Positions 1 to 11,611 are shown, numbered from the stretch's first letter. The stretch: 64,000 nt of DNA from Struthidea cinerea (GCA_013397865.1 VZTI01003931.1:496001-560000), one strand, 5' to 3'. Numbers and translations: made by a program. The notes: generated from the sequence alone by a model not told the origin.

Positions 1-640
1 TTTACGATACATAATAAAGTCATACAGAAACACTACTGACAGGCAGACGTCATAGGCACTCTGATTACTATCCTAATCCCACAAATCACACTAAGATTTC
101 ACACAGCCTTTGTAGCCAACATGGTGAAACGGTCATCTTACTAGTAAAAATGCGTAATTGATGGAAAACATTTTGTCCTTATTGATCCAAACCTTTCAGC
201 AACACTTCTAAGTAAAACAGCTTGATGCAAAGTCAGACCCAGGGTGAAGGAGTAGAGGGCTCAGAGAACAAATTTAACTGCTTCCAGTTAATTGCTACTA
301 TCCAGTGCTGCAACTTGCATCTGCTAATCTTCAGGGTAAAAGTATGTTTTATCACCAGCACTATTAAATCTGCCCTCAACACATATAAAAGGCTGATTCA
401 TGTGGGGAGAAGGAGCCCATACAGAGCTATGTTGTCTGGCATGCACACAACAGAAGTCCCAACACTGAACACCTAATCTTGTAGACTGGCACTGATGCAA
501 TGCAAGGATGACTATCTGTAGCTGTGAACAAAACAGAAATTGCCCATTACAAAATAAACTACATTTAAAAAATAATTCATTCTGACTGGACTTTTGAAAG
601 CTATCCTAAAAGAGTTTCACAAAACATATGGTTAACATAC
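1..640. other. Presumed NEK10 intron, left edge
   Basis: AT-rich non-coding sequence downstream (in gene direction) of the last recognised NEK10 block. The next expected exon, the segment before the kinase domain, was looked for here on the minus strand and not seen. No repeat or RNA gene was recognised. Confidence 0.5.
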
Positions 641-705
641 CTTTTAAAAATATGTCAATTTCTTTCCATGCTGAAGAGAAATCTCAGGGCCCTGAAAGCA
701 TGACA
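641..705 (-). pseudogene. NEK10: NEK10 exon with in-frame TGA
   Basis: The block is flanked by acceptor ctactgtag and donor gtatgtt. It reads C-H-A-F-R-A-L-R-F-L-F-S-M-E-R-N, then TGA (655-657), then H-I-F-K and a split R codon. Human NEK10 has arginine where the stop lies, so the simplest change is CGA to TGA, a CpG transition. The length of 65 nt (21 codons plus 2 nt) is as expected, so only the stop is abnormal. It lies upstream of the kinase domain and would remove it. Confidence 0.85.
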
Positions 706-2839
706 CTACAGTAGGAAAAGTACTTAAATTAATGAGAGATTTATAACACATATGGAAAAGCCACTGATAAACAACAAGGATTCCCCTTGACCTTACATCC
801 TGTCAAACTTTGTATTTAAGTGACAGATTATCTTATTAGCCTGATAACAAAGGGAATAAAAATGTAGTAAGTTCCTCCTGTATTTTAAAAGTATGCAAGG
901 ACATTTTGGGGGGAAAAACAAGTAAAAAAAAAAGTTGGTGACAATAGCTACAGCACATGCTGAAGCACACCTATATCTTGATCATCTCTTTTCATCTGCA
1001 GATAGCTCAAGACTTGAGACCTGCTCTCTTCTCCAATGTTGAAAAAGGTAAATGTAATCAGTGGGTTTGTGCTGTTGCAGTAAAAAAGCATTTTGCATTT
1101 TTTTTCCTGAAAAATGCAGTGTGGAACACCGTACGTTCTAACAGGGACAAAAAAGAAGAGTGAGAAAAGAGAAATTACTCAACTTTTTAATCCTAAATTC
1201 GTTGTATTTACAGAGAACTTTATGTACCTCAGCTTCTATTTCTCTCTTAGTTCCAATACAAAGAAAGTTCTTTAAAACAGCTACTGGCAGGTAGTTAATA
1301 TGCATGCTTTGATGCAACTCATTTTTAGCTCTATTTTTCAAGACTCAATGATATGGCACATTTATGGCTGAGCAAACACAGATAGTAAGGAAGTAAGATC
1401 ACTTAGGTAGCATGGCAGAAAGAAGCTGAAAATTTAATCACTGAAAACACACACAATGGGACAGTAACAAAACCACACCAGCATTGCAAGAATTCTAAGA
1501 AAAATATCTGTGAAACTCAAAAAGGATATTCCAATAGCTGCAACTGTATTTCATAGCAGTAACGTTTATAAATGCAATACAGGTAGCAGTGTGAGAAGCT
1601 AAACAAGGTTTCATAAAAATATACTTCTTGCCCAAAACAAATTTAGTTTTCATATGTGATCATTAAGTCCACTATTAATTCACATGGCTTCATGTTTAAC
1701 CCAACTACTGTTGCTTAGTAGCTCTTGTGAGTTATTTCCAACACTTCCTGCTGAAATCTAAAAATCTCAGTGGGCATAAATTAAGCTCCTTGTGAGACAA
1801 CAATATCGAGCATACGCTTCAGTTTGTTAGGCTGCATGTTAGTTCCATACCCACCCTCCAGGAAGGTTTGTATTTACCTCATCCTTAAGATGATTTAACT
1901 GAAATACACTATAAAACCTCGTTGCAGTAGAAAGGTACCTACTGCACTGAATCTACCCTCCAATCCCAATCTAGAAGAACTATGATGAGAAAGATGACAC
2001 TAGAATGANNNNNNNNNNNNNNTTTTTTTTTTTTTTTTTTTTTTTTTTGTGGAAATACCTTTCTTCACTATCCAAGCACACCTAGCTGATTAGATAGTGG
2101 GGTAGCTATATAGCCGTGTGAGTGGCTCTGTCAGAACAAAGACCAGGTGAGAGGCAGGATCATGAATGCATTCAGCTGTGCTAAGGACTTTGCCAACTGG
2201 AGCAGCAGCAGCTGTGCTCATCCCTGAACCCCTGAGCACTACATTCCCATAGCTTAAAGAGACACTCACCACTTCACAGAGCCTGAGAAAAGCTACCAGG
2301 TAATTAATTACTACTGATAACCGTTAGCCTAAGTTGACTCAAACCAGTACATTTATGGGGGTAATGACATGCAAAACCAAGAGCCTTTCTATGCTTATTT
2401 GGCCTGTATTTATTCTACGCTTAAATTTTCTCTATTTTATGTACTGTCTTCATGTATTTTATTTAACATCCACAATAAAATGCTCCAGAAATAAACAGAT
2501 ATTAGTAGAGTGTCAAGTCTAGAGAGAGTTTCAATGAAGATCAAGGCTCAATAAAGAAGATCTGATGGTAGACAACCGCAAAAAGTAGAGGAAAGATTAC
2601 CACAAGAAAAATATTGACCTTCCTTTACACTACATGAAGTGCCAGAAACAAAGTAAATCAGAACAGAAATTGAGTCTCTATTTAACTTTTAGTTCCTGGG
2701 CCATTTGTTGTTTTGGGGGAGGGGGGTTCCCCTTTAAATATGATTTTTTTCTACTGTATTTTAAAATAAACTTTAATTCATAAAAACTTATCAGGGACTG
2801 TTGTGGCTTTCATTGTGCAATGATAATAAAGGGAGTTAC
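706..2839. other. NEK10 intron with an assembly gap
   Basis: Non-coding sequence. It contains the 14-base N gap at 2009-2022 followed by a 26-base T run. I see no exon or recognisable mobile element in the rest. Confidence 0.6.
2009..2048. other. Assembly gap (14 N) and poly-T run
   Basis: Fourteen Ns at 2009-2022 are followed directly by about 26 Ts (2023-2048). The homopolymer is a likely reason for the break. It could also be the antisense poly-A tail of a retroelement hidden in the gap, but no element body is visible on either side. Confidence 0.9.
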
Positions 2840-2917
2840 CTGCAATAAACTGGCTCTTTCAGCATTCCTTTCTTTGCTTGGTAAAATCAGCTTTGCTATT
2901 GTATATATTCCATTTGC
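2840..2917 (-). pseudogene. NEK10: NEK10 exon (YTIAKLILPS segment)
   Basis: Acceptor ctgtttccag and donor gtaactcc bound 78 nt (26 codons) that read A-N-G-I-Y-T-I-A-K-L-I-L-P-S-K and then E-R-N-A-E-R-A-S-L-L-Q. This matches the human segment NGVYTIAKLILPNKQ. The block is intact in itself. It belongs to the armadillo-like region before the kinase domain. Confidence 0.88.
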
Positions 2918-4998
2918 CTGGAAACAGAAAAAGGTCAGCATTAGTAGTGCCCCTTTGCATAGAAACCACAAATAAAAATCAGTGTTCGGATAAATCAGAA
3001 GCTAATACCAATAGACAAGTTCTCAACATCCTATTGCACACCTATAAGCTTAAATGTGTGTAAGAATTAAATCATTGTTACATTTTAACTGATACCACAA
3101 AGAGAGCCTGTGAACAGATAAAGAAGCAATGCTTCTGTCTCTAGAGGTGAAGGAAATTGCAGCAATAGATCTCCTGTCACCATGTGGCACCATATTTTGA
3201 ATTGTCAGGAACAAAATTCAAGTCTCAATAAAAATAAATCGGAGAAACACCAAAAGCGATAGCCTGAGAAGTCTGTCTGTGCCTTCAGTAGGGTTTTGTG
3301 AACACCACAGTGATTTCAGCTTCCATTTTCATGTAACCATGTGTCTTCCACTATTCTACAGACACTGGTAGATTTAGTTGGAGTACTGCTCCAAGTTACT
3401 TGACAAGGTCCCTGATGGAGACTACTCTCCTCTCTAGTAGAGTTGAAGGGAATATGCATCAGCCCTGCAGAGGCTCTTCTGTAGTTCCTGATGTTTTCTT
3501 CAGCTGATTATGAAGGTAGAATTAAGCTCAGACCATGGTTTAATGGTTTAACCTTAAGCATAGGTTTTGGACTGTGCAGTAGAGCCATTGAGTCAAACAC
3601 ATTCTGTCTGCTACCAGAATTACTACAGACTGCTGCCAAGGCTATGTGACAAAGACAGAGGACAGACTGCAGAGAGGGACAGGCAGCAGCAGGCAGCTAC
3701 CAAGAAGCAAAAGTTCCCAACTGCCTGATCCAAGAGCCCTTTGACACCAAGTGATATAAATCTTTACAGGTTACTCAGATTGACCTCCTTGGCACATAAC
3801 TGAAAGACTTGCACATCTTTGTCCTCCGTTTTTAACCCAGGTGAGTTGTTTCACCTTGTTCACCTTGCAACTGTCGGAGCAAAAAGAAAGAAGTAGGATT
3901 TTAAATTACTACAGTGGTATTGTAGGGTGGAACTCCAGCTGAAATGAACATGCTTGAGGCTATGTCCTGATCTGAAAGGGGATCGTTGGCTGGTGTTTAA
4001 ACAAATGGAGAGGTCGGTGTCTTTTAACAGAATGAGTAGCTGAAGCAGTTAAGTTTGAAACACCTTTTCCAGGCCTGCACATTGTACCATCAATTTTTAA
4101 GTGATCTACTGACACCACAGTTACCACGTACTGTTGGAGCAATGCAGAAAACCTCTCTGTTAAAACCATTTAATTTAAACAAGTGACATTTTATTTTACT
4201 GAAATCAGACTCAGCCTAAAATATATAGTTATACTGTTTAGATAAATAGTTGTCTAAATCAGTACTGTTTATTGAAATTTAGTGCTTAAGAATCATAAAA
4301 AAATATTTCTTTAGACTTACTTTCATTCCTTTTCTCTTAACCAACAGTTTTGAAATATACACAAACTTCTTTCCCGTTCATATTTAAGGCTCTTGGTCTC
4401 TCAGTTCCTCCAGGAATACCTCTAGTTTGGTTTTAAGCTAAATTGAAGGCTTTAATTTAACATTTAGAGTTAAGAGCTTGCTACAGCTTTTAGCTGATAT
4501 TAATGTCCTTAATACTTGTATCTTTGACTAGGTCTGGAATACAACCAGGGATTTTAAGAATGGTTTATCCCTGGAGATGGAATGCCAGGAAGCTATCTCA
4601 GAAATACCATACTCTTAAGAAAAAATAAACTGTTTGTGAAACAGCAACATGTAAATTTTAAGCTGCATAGTTTTTTGTAATAAACTTCATGAAATTCAGA
4701 ATTCGCATTTCTCAGTTTATTCTGTGATTACTTTTATTTACTATCCTATTTTGAATATGACAAAAGCATGGCAAGAGATGCCAAAATGAACCTTGTCTGA
4801 ATAAAGTTGTTTATTCTTCCAGACACCTATGCTGATAATCTTTGTGTCTATGTCTCTGTGTGTAAATTATAAAGAAACAAAAGTACTAAGGTTATAGAAA
4901 GGCATATTTCCAATCTCTTAAATTATGATAATGAATAACAACAATTAAGTGAAATTATAAACTATAACACCTTACTTAACTGAATAAAATCTTCCTAT
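2918..4998. other. NEK10 intron
   Basis: AT-rich non-coding sequence between two recognised exon blocks. I see no gene, RNA or named repeat in it. Confidence 0.6.
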
Positions 4999-5060
4999 CT
5001 GTACAACCTGGTAGGCATTAGTCTCATTGAGCACCAGTTCAGTAATTGCAGCACAACAAG
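4999..5060 (-). pseudogene. NEK10: NEK10 exon with abnormal donor
   Basis: After acceptor ttattctag the block reads a split A codon, then C-C-A-A-I-T-E-L-V-L-N-E-T-N-A-Y-Q-V-V-Q, matching human CCAALTELVLNDTNAHQVVQ. The expected donor after the last CAG is atagga, not gtagga. A GT lies nine bases upstream (CAG|gttgta, exon start then 5008). Its use would drop three residues in frame, so this change alone need not destroy the protein. Confidence 0.83.
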
Positions 5061-5553
5061 CTAGAATAAAAATTCAGATGTAACATTTAGGGCCATTTGA
5101 CTCTATTGAGAAATCTCCTCTAAAAGAGATTTGGTCGATAACTACCAATAAATCCTCACCTGTTTAGTAGTCATTAGAATGCCACTTTGAAATCATATTA
5201 TTCATATTCATCTATCATAGAAAATTTATATAGTGAAGAAAAGTAAGATCAAATAAAAATAATCTCATGCTAAACACAAAATAAAATAAACAAATAAATA
5301 ACTTTTTTTGTCACTGTTTTTACAGGTGAAGAAATACATATGATTCCTAAATACTTAATGCTTTGCTTCTTTCTAACAAAAGTGTACTTTTTGAAAATAA
5401 GTGCTGCTATCACACATTTGGAAATAAACTAATCTGATTTGATGCTCCTACTCCTTAAAGCAGGTATAAAAATTTACAATTTTGAAATATTTTGAATCCT
5501 TTTGCACAAGTGCATGTAAAGACATAACAGAGAATTAGACCTTATAAACCTAC

Positions 5554-5695
5554 CTGCTTGAAGTGAGAAAGTATTTAAGAAAATATCTCATCAGGACTCA
5601 GACCATGTGACAAATGAAGATACTGGATTCTCCCTGCTGCATTTGCACTAGATAAGCTTCCAGCTGAAGAGCGGTCAGACACAAGAATTCTTTCC
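5554..5695 (-). pseudogene. NEK10: NEK10 exon with +2 frameshift and stop
   Basis: Acceptor cttccag and donor gtaggt bound 142 nt. The frame reads E-R-I-L-V-S-D-R-S-S-A-G-S-L-S-S-A-N-A-A-G-R, then I-Q-Y-L-H-L-S-H-G-L-S-P-D-E-I-F-S and TAA (5575-5577). The expected end N-T-F-S-L-Q-A is present, but in another frame. The neighbouring phases require a length of 2 mod 3 (140 nt in human by my recollection). The observed 142 is 1 mod 3, so about two extra bases lie near 5578-5585. Confidence 0.85.
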
Positions 5696-6197
5696 CTGGA
5701 AGAAAAAACAAAACAAAATAAAAATCAAGTTGCAGTGTTAAAAAATGGCTTAATATGTCTTTGTTAATCATTTCTGAAGTTCCAAAAATTTGTATGTTTT
5801 TCACTGAATTAGCTAAAATTTTAAAAAAGCAAACAAGACTTTAAGCAGAAAATTCCTTAACCATGTTCATCAATTATATTCACAATTCTAGCTCACTAAA
5901 CAGGTGTCTGATTAATAGGAAAACTAAACAGACATTAATGACATATTCATGACTATTCATTATTTAGTTTATACACTGAAAATATGAAAAACACCTTAGG
6001 ATAACAATGAAATATGAAAGGCTGGAAAAAATATTGCTCATTCATTATGTTCTAAATAGGCTTTTAAATTCTGTTGGCACCACATACAGCTGAACAAGCC
6101 AAAGATGCTATTTGATAAAACAGGGCTTGGTCAAATATGTCTTAATATATCAAGCAGTCTTGTACAATTGCCATGATGTTGAGGACTGAAAACCTAC
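5696..6197. other. NEK10 intron
   Basis: About 500 bases of AT-rich sequence with no recognisable feature. Confidence 0.55.
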
Positions 6198-6422
6198 CAT
6201 TGTAATACATGAAGGAGCTGCTTGATTCCACCCGAGAGCCAAATTTCCACACTAGTTGTAGGATCTTCACAAACCTGTACCAGAATCCAAACTATACTCC
6301 ATAGAAGTTTGATGTGATCAGAATGGAGTTAACTGAGCAAGACTGGAACTCCTTCATACATTTTTACTTGCTCTTTGACTCGTGACTCTGCACAAAGAAG
6401 TCGTAGCAAATCTGCTGTGAGC
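6198..6422 (-). pseudogene. NEK10: NEK10 exon with in-frame TAA and lost acceptor
   Basis: The block reads L-T-A-D-L-L-R-L-L-C-A-E, then V-K-E-Q-V-K-M-Y-E-G-V-P-V-L-L-S, TAA (6329-6331), L-H-S-D-H-I-K-L-L-W-S-I-V-W-I-L-V-Q-V-C and E-D-P-T-T-S-V-E-I. Human has leucine at the stop (TTA to TAA is one change). The donor is gtaggt at 6192-6197. Phase from the upstream exon puts the 5' boundary at 6422, but the adjoining dinucleotide reads AA instead of AG. The nearest AGs give a different phase. Both faults lie in a segment otherwise very close to human NEK10. Confidence 0.88.
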
Positions 6423-7877
6423 TTAAAAAAAAATCAGCAAGAAATTTTAACAATAACTCCATCATTACTTTGTATTGTCAGTTAGCAAAGGGGGAAAAAA
6501 AACCCAGGAAGTTTAAAAAAGAACCGAGATCTCCTATTAAAAAAAAAGAAATTAAAGAAAACAAAGTCACTGCAACCTGGTTTTTACAGTAAACTGTAAA
6601 AACCTTGGTTTTTACAGTTTAAAAAATAAAAGAAGACAATGGTCCAAACTTTCACAAGGGATGAAATTGTATTTACATTGAGTTCAACTGTCAGCAGAGG
6701 CAACCAGGCATACCCAGCCAGGATGGGAGGTGGCCAGGTGGGCTGCAGCCATCCGTGGTACCATCTTCTCATTATTGGCATTAGTATTACAAGTAGCACT
6801 GACTGCACAAACTTGTAAAATGCATCTGTCGTACTCAAATAGCCTAGTTCCACAGACAACACAAAAATGCATGATTCTTCTCTACTATGGTTTGAATATT
6901 ATGTTTAGAAAGTGATTGGATATATCCCTTAAAAGATTTACACAAGACTTTCATTAACTGCAATTAAGGTGGACTTCCCACAGAAAATATGGTTAAGGAT
7001 ATCCATTTCCACTTGAAGCAAAAAAAGTCCATGTGTGTTTAATGAAACATATGAATTCAGATTCATATCTGAATTTAAAATTATGCTTAACTAGCACTGA
7101 ACTTCATCATCTTCCTGTCTACATTCAAATTCTAGCTCTTACATCTAACTTTTGATTTACATATAACCTAAATAATTTTCAAACCCAGAAATAAATAAAA
7201 CCTTTTCATATATTAAATTTCTCTATCCTTAGTCACATATAAGGTCATTTAGATGTGTGAAATAATTAACCATGAAATTTTAAAACCTCTTCAGAATTTT
7301 CAATGTGGTAAGTGATGTATTATCAAATTTGAAAGTCTTTCAGTTTCTCACTGAAATGCAGTGATGCTCTGCTAGCTGATGCTAGTCTTAGCTGAGATGA
7401 TTAAACAATTGAAGGAAGATTTATGATCTTCTGATCAACGGGACGTGGGATCTGACTCAGCCTCTAGCATAAACTACGGCAGCTCTAGGTTGCAATTTTA
7501 CTAGTTTACATTGGGCATCCCAGGAACTGCCAGGGCTCGGCACGCTTTCCATCTAACCACTGAGGTCTGCCAGGAGCAACAAAGAGACGTCCCCAAAAAA
7601 AGGGATTGCTGTCACTTTATGGTAAGATTGTAACTCATTTGCACTGCACTGGAGGCCATCAGTGGAGAGAGAGGAGATGGATTAAAAAGAAACTGCTGGA
7701 AAAGATTTTGCTTTTTGCATTTTTCAGTATGTGACTGAAAATACACAGGTATCAGAATTTGACCTTAGGTACAGTAAAGTGGCACATTTTCTAATTCTTC
7801 TAAATACAAGCATTCCTAAACAAAAAAAAAAAATCAACATTTATTTTAACACATTTAATCCACAAATGAAGCCTCAC
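6423..7877. other. NEK10 intron with a strong inverted repeat
   Basis: Non-coding. Its only notable structure is the near-perfect palindrome at 6579-6604 with a third direct copy beside it. No exon was seen. Confidence 0.6.
6579..6618. repeat. 12-bp palindrome with a third copy
   Basis: GGTTTTTACAGT at 6579-6590 is followed after two bases by its exact reverse complement at 6593-6604, and again by GGTTTTTACAGT at 6607-6618. This could form a 12-bp hairpin with a very short loop. It lies about 160 bases upstream (in gene direction) of the damaged NEK10 acceptor. Confidence 0.85.
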
Positions 7878-7964
7878 CTTTTAGAGAGAAAATCGTATTC
7901 ATGTAATATCACCAGCAAGTTCTCAACAATGATAAGCTCACTTATCTTCTCCCTACATTCTGGA
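7878..7964 (-). pseudogene. NEK10: NEK10 exon (ECREKISEL segment)
   Basis: Acceptor atttgtag and donor gtgagg bound 87 nt (1 + 28 codons + 2). It reads P-E-C-R-E-K-I-S-E-L-I-I-V-E-N-L-L, then V-I-L-H-E-Y-D-F-L-S-K, almost the human segment. The block is intact and its phases fit the upstream exon at 8956-9035. Confidence 0.9.
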
Positions 7965-8955
7965 CTACAAATTGATTATTCCTGGCATTTATATCAGATT
8001 AAATTATAGGATAGACATACATTGCTCTTCAGCCTCCTTCTTTATACATTTGATGAATTACTTTTTTTCCCGAGCCTTAAGTAATAATATCATATTGTGC
8101 ACACAAACACTTAAAGTCACAAATATATGCCGGATCAAGAGTAGCTATGCAACAATTTTCCAATTTTCCCAGTACAAAAAAAGTAAATGTGAATGCATAA
8201 AAATAAAGACACAAATATATTTTATGTCTTACTGGTAATGAAGCAAATGGAGTACATTTTTAAAAACAACCACTATTTACATGAAAATTTGTAATATACT
8301 CCAAACTCTTTCTCACCCAGTTCAAATGTAACCCAGAATCCTACATTTAATTCAGTGAAGAAAGTTAAATGGAAGTTGAAAAAGTATAACATCATTTAAA
8401 TTAACACGGACCTTAAAAAAAAATTAAACTGAATCAGAATTTTGGGAAGGCTAGGAGACAGCAGACCAATAGTGTAGAAACAGCAGTTTTCCCTATATAA
8501 TACCATTATGGATGAAAGTTACTCTGTCCTCCTTCTGGCTCTTTTTTTCCCTTTTTATCTTTATTTAAACACTAATTAATGAAAAGAGGATACGTATACA
8601 TGGATTTGGGTATATGCATTTATTATTTACTGCACTGAACAATATTCTACCTGATTATTGTGAGGCACTGTTACATTAAGCTGAGGACAAGAGATTTTTA
8701 TACGCAGGAAGTCAGCAGGAATTCCAGAATCCTGCAAAAGGATTGCAAAGACAGATTCTGTGGTTCCAGTTTTCCACATCTCTCCACATGAACAAGACGT
8801 CTGCTGCAGAGACCAAAGTTTCTACTTTAGTTTCTAATGCTTCAATATAAAATTAAGAACATTTAAGTTTTCCTCATAAAGACCAGTTTTCATATTGTGT
8901 CAAGAGAAAACATTAAAAAGCTTTTGTTAATTATAGCTCATTAATTTGAACCTAC
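7965..8955. other. NEK10 intron
   Basis: Non-coding. A 150-nt open stretch bounded by splice-like sites near 8651-8800 on the minus strand was examined and set aside because it has no NEK10 similarity and breaks the phase. Confidence 0.55.
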
Positions 8956-9035
8956 CTTTCTGCTAAGCTAGTCAGACCAAGGAGGGCACCAAAAAACACA
9001 TGGCTGTCTCTGGCAGATAACAAAATTACTAAGGT
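8956..9035 (-). pseudogene. NEK10: NEK10 exon (armadillo-like repeat)
   Basis: Acceptor gttttccag and donor gtaggttc bound 80 nt (26 codons plus 2 nt). It reads T-L-V-I-L-L-S-A-R-D-S-H-V-F-F-G, then A-L-L-G-L-T-S-L-A-E. Human has TLVNLLGARDTNVLLGSLLA. The block is intact. Confidence 0.9.
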
Positions 9036-10051
9036 CTGGAAAACAAAATATGAAACAAGGCAAGTAAATATAAAGTATATTATTTTCTTTTACAACTCCA
9101 ACGCATATAGAAATATTTATTGAAAAGCAAAAATTAAGACACCAAATCTTTACACAATACGTTAAAAGTCTTAGGTACATTTAAAGTACACTTAAATATA
9201 CACTTAAAATCTTAGAATACACCCAGGAGGACAAGCAAGGATGTTCCTTCTCAAATTACAATTAATATCTCTTAGACTGCTAAAGCATCTCTCCAACTTA
9301 TTATCACACTGTTGCAAAAGTTTTTGTGTAACACTTCAGAACTCTAAATCAGGCCTCCTGAAGCAAAAAGTTAATATTAAGCTTATATTTAAACAGCACA
9401 GTAATTTCAGGCCCTGCATGTATTTCTGTTCATGATGTATATCTAAGTAAACTTCATATTTGTCTAGATTCTCTAAAAACAATTGCCATTGTTTTTCTGC
9501 AGCAAGATAGAATCATGAAACTCTAGTTACACTGATTTTGATCTCTACTGTATTCAGTTTAGCCACAAACCAGCAATAGTTAAGTACAGATTCTTAGGCT
9601 GATAGTAATGTATTGCAAGGGATGTCTGGGTTGACACAGAATATTTAGACACAGAATACTTTACAAGTGAAAAACCACAGCAGAAATTTGTTTTAAAAAA
9701 TTAAAATATATTTATATTTTAGAAGTACATAAAACTATTTGAATCATAGTGTAGTGCAGGACAGTGTATACATGAGCACTACTTTTTATATGAACAAATG
9801 TTTAGTTTAGTCCAAATGTTTACAATCTATTTATCTCAAACAGCCAATAACCATACATCAGATCAATTAACTTACAGAGAAGAAATTATTTTTATGATAC
9901 TACTAATAGGTCTGAAAAACACAGAGATCATCTTACTTTACAAGCCTGACAAGGTAAGGAATTTAGTCTCACCTAGGTCAAATCTAAAAAGCATATGTTA
10001 TTCCCTTAAGTAGCTAATTGAACAAAATTAGCAATTTTATAAAGCACTTAC
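9036..10051. other. NEK10 intron
   Basis: AT-rich non-coding sequence with no recognisable feature. Confidence 0.55.
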
Positions 10052-10119
10052 TTTAGGTGCTCCACTTGCTATAACCCATTCTCTTTGATTTTTAACAGCA
10101 GCAAGTTTTTGGAAAATAA
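10052..10119 (-). pseudogene. NEK10: NEK10 exon (IFQKLAAVKNQREWV)
   Basis: Acceptor tgttccacag and donor gtaagtgc bound 68 nt (2 nt plus 22 codons). It reads I-F-Q-K-L-A-A-V-K-N-Q-R-E-W-V-I-A-S-G and A-P-K, matching human IFQKLAAVKDQREWV. The block is intact and joins in phase to the exons on both sides. Confidence 0.92.
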
Positions 10120-10464
10120 CTGTGGAACAAAGGAAGTCACATAAATTAAATCTTTCTCACTAATATTTTCATTTCACCAGTCAGATAACAGACACTGCAT
10201 AAGTTCTTTGAACCATAACTAGCTCACTTTACTCTTTTATTTCAATGCATAAAAATATATTAATTTCTTAAAGAAATATTACTTATGTGGAAAAACAAGC
10301 TGTTCTTTTCCACAGGAATTTCAGCTTTTACTTGTGTGATGATGCCTACAACGAATCTAGTAATATCTTACTTAATGACCACCCCAAGTATTTTAAACAT
10401 TTTAAAAGCCTCACACAAAATTGTGAGTAGCCTTATCATTACTGTTATCAGCTATTGCATGTAC

Positions 10465-10543
10465 ACGTCATGTTGACCAACTTGTCTACATTATGCTGCT
10501 CTTCTCCATAATTAAGATAATGATTTGCTACTGTTTCCATATA
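10465..10543 (-). pseudogene. NEK10: NEK10 exon (YGEEQH segment)
   Basis: Acceptor acttgtag and a weak donor gtacat bound 79 nt (26 codons plus 1 nt). It reads Y-M-E-T-V-A-N-H-Y-L-N-Y-G-E-E-Q-H, then N-V-D-K-L-V-N-M-T. Human has YMEIVANEYLGYGEEQH. The block is intact. Confidence 0.9.
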
Positions 10544-11090
10544 CTACAAGTAGGGGAGGATAAATAAAGGATACCATTAGGAAAAAAAAGTTTGAAGACT
10601 TCATAAACCTAGACTGTTCTGCACAGGAAGAGCCTGTAGGTGGTGCATCTATTTCATGAAAAAATATTCTGTAATGCAATAGTACTGTAGCCCCAAGGTT
10701 TAAACCTGTGTCAACATTTTATCAGTATGCTTTTCCCTTTGCAAAGTCAGTTGCTACAGTTCAGGGTGGCTTCAATCATCTCCCTTCAAAAATCTACAGC
10801 TTCTTTTGACTGAACCAATTATGGTGACTTTTCTATTTTTCCCACTTCAGGACGCATTTCTTAAGTCTCCTAACTAGAAGTCCTAGATGAATGCAGCTAG
10901 ATTATAGAACAGTTGTTTTGAAAACTAGTGAAAAAACCCACACCAACTGCTCATGTGCCAACAGAGAAATGGACTCACTTCTTTCCATAAACCAAGAATA
11001 TCTGTGTACTGCTTTTGACAGTACATTTTGTTCCAATCATAATAAACTGACATGCAACATAATGGACAAAGGTACTAAGAGCAATTCTAC
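10544..11090. other. NEK10 intron
   Basis: Non-coding sequence with no recognisable feature. Confidence 0.5.
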
Positions 11091-11132
11091 CTGAGCTAGA
11101 TTTTCAATTCCACCCAGGCTGTGGAGCATTTC
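11091..11132 (-). pseudogene. NEK10: NEK10 42-nt microexon
   Basis: Acceptor ttcctatag and donor gtagaatt bound exactly 14 codons, E-M-L-H-S-L-G-G-I-E-N-L-A-Q, against human EILHSLGGIENLAQ. The block is intact, but the exon before it lacks a usable donor. Confidence 0.92.
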
Positions 11133-11611
11133 CTATAGGAAACATAAATACTTAAAAAAAAAAAAAAGTTCAGAATTACTTAAAGTAAGTAGATAAATAA
11201 AAACAGGTGAAATGTTAAAGGTTCTAAAACGGGGCTTTCAGTTTTCTTCACTTACTACATTATGGGAATTTTACATATCTGTATGATAAAGTCAAGTACC
11301 GAGCCTAGGGCTCAGAGCAATGGCCAAGCCATCTGTCACAGGGATTTACCATTTCTTTGTTAGGGTCAGCAACAACAGACATGACATAAGAAATACCAGA
11401 AACTGAGCAAGTTATGCAGTAATGGTGTAAAATCACTCTTGGAATCTGTTTGTTTGCAATTCATATCCTCACATATAGAAATATGGACACATACATGCAA
11501 GCGTGCATTCATAAGAACAAATGTTTTACACACAAGCACCAACACAACTCATATGCATGAGACATACACATCCCCTTATCCAAGCAAGAAACAATATTTT
11601 GATGTACTGAT
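11133..11611. other. NEK10 intron
   Basis: Non-coding. It begins without a GT at the boundary with the 11612-11696 exon. Nothing else was recognised. Confidence 0.5.

Noticed and set aside
8651..8800. A minus-strand open stretch of about 150 nt bounded by tctgcag and gtagaat, at first taken as a frameshifted NEK10 exon
   Set aside because: The true exon for that part of NEK10 was found intact at 7878-7964. The stretch has no NEK10 similarity and would break the phase.
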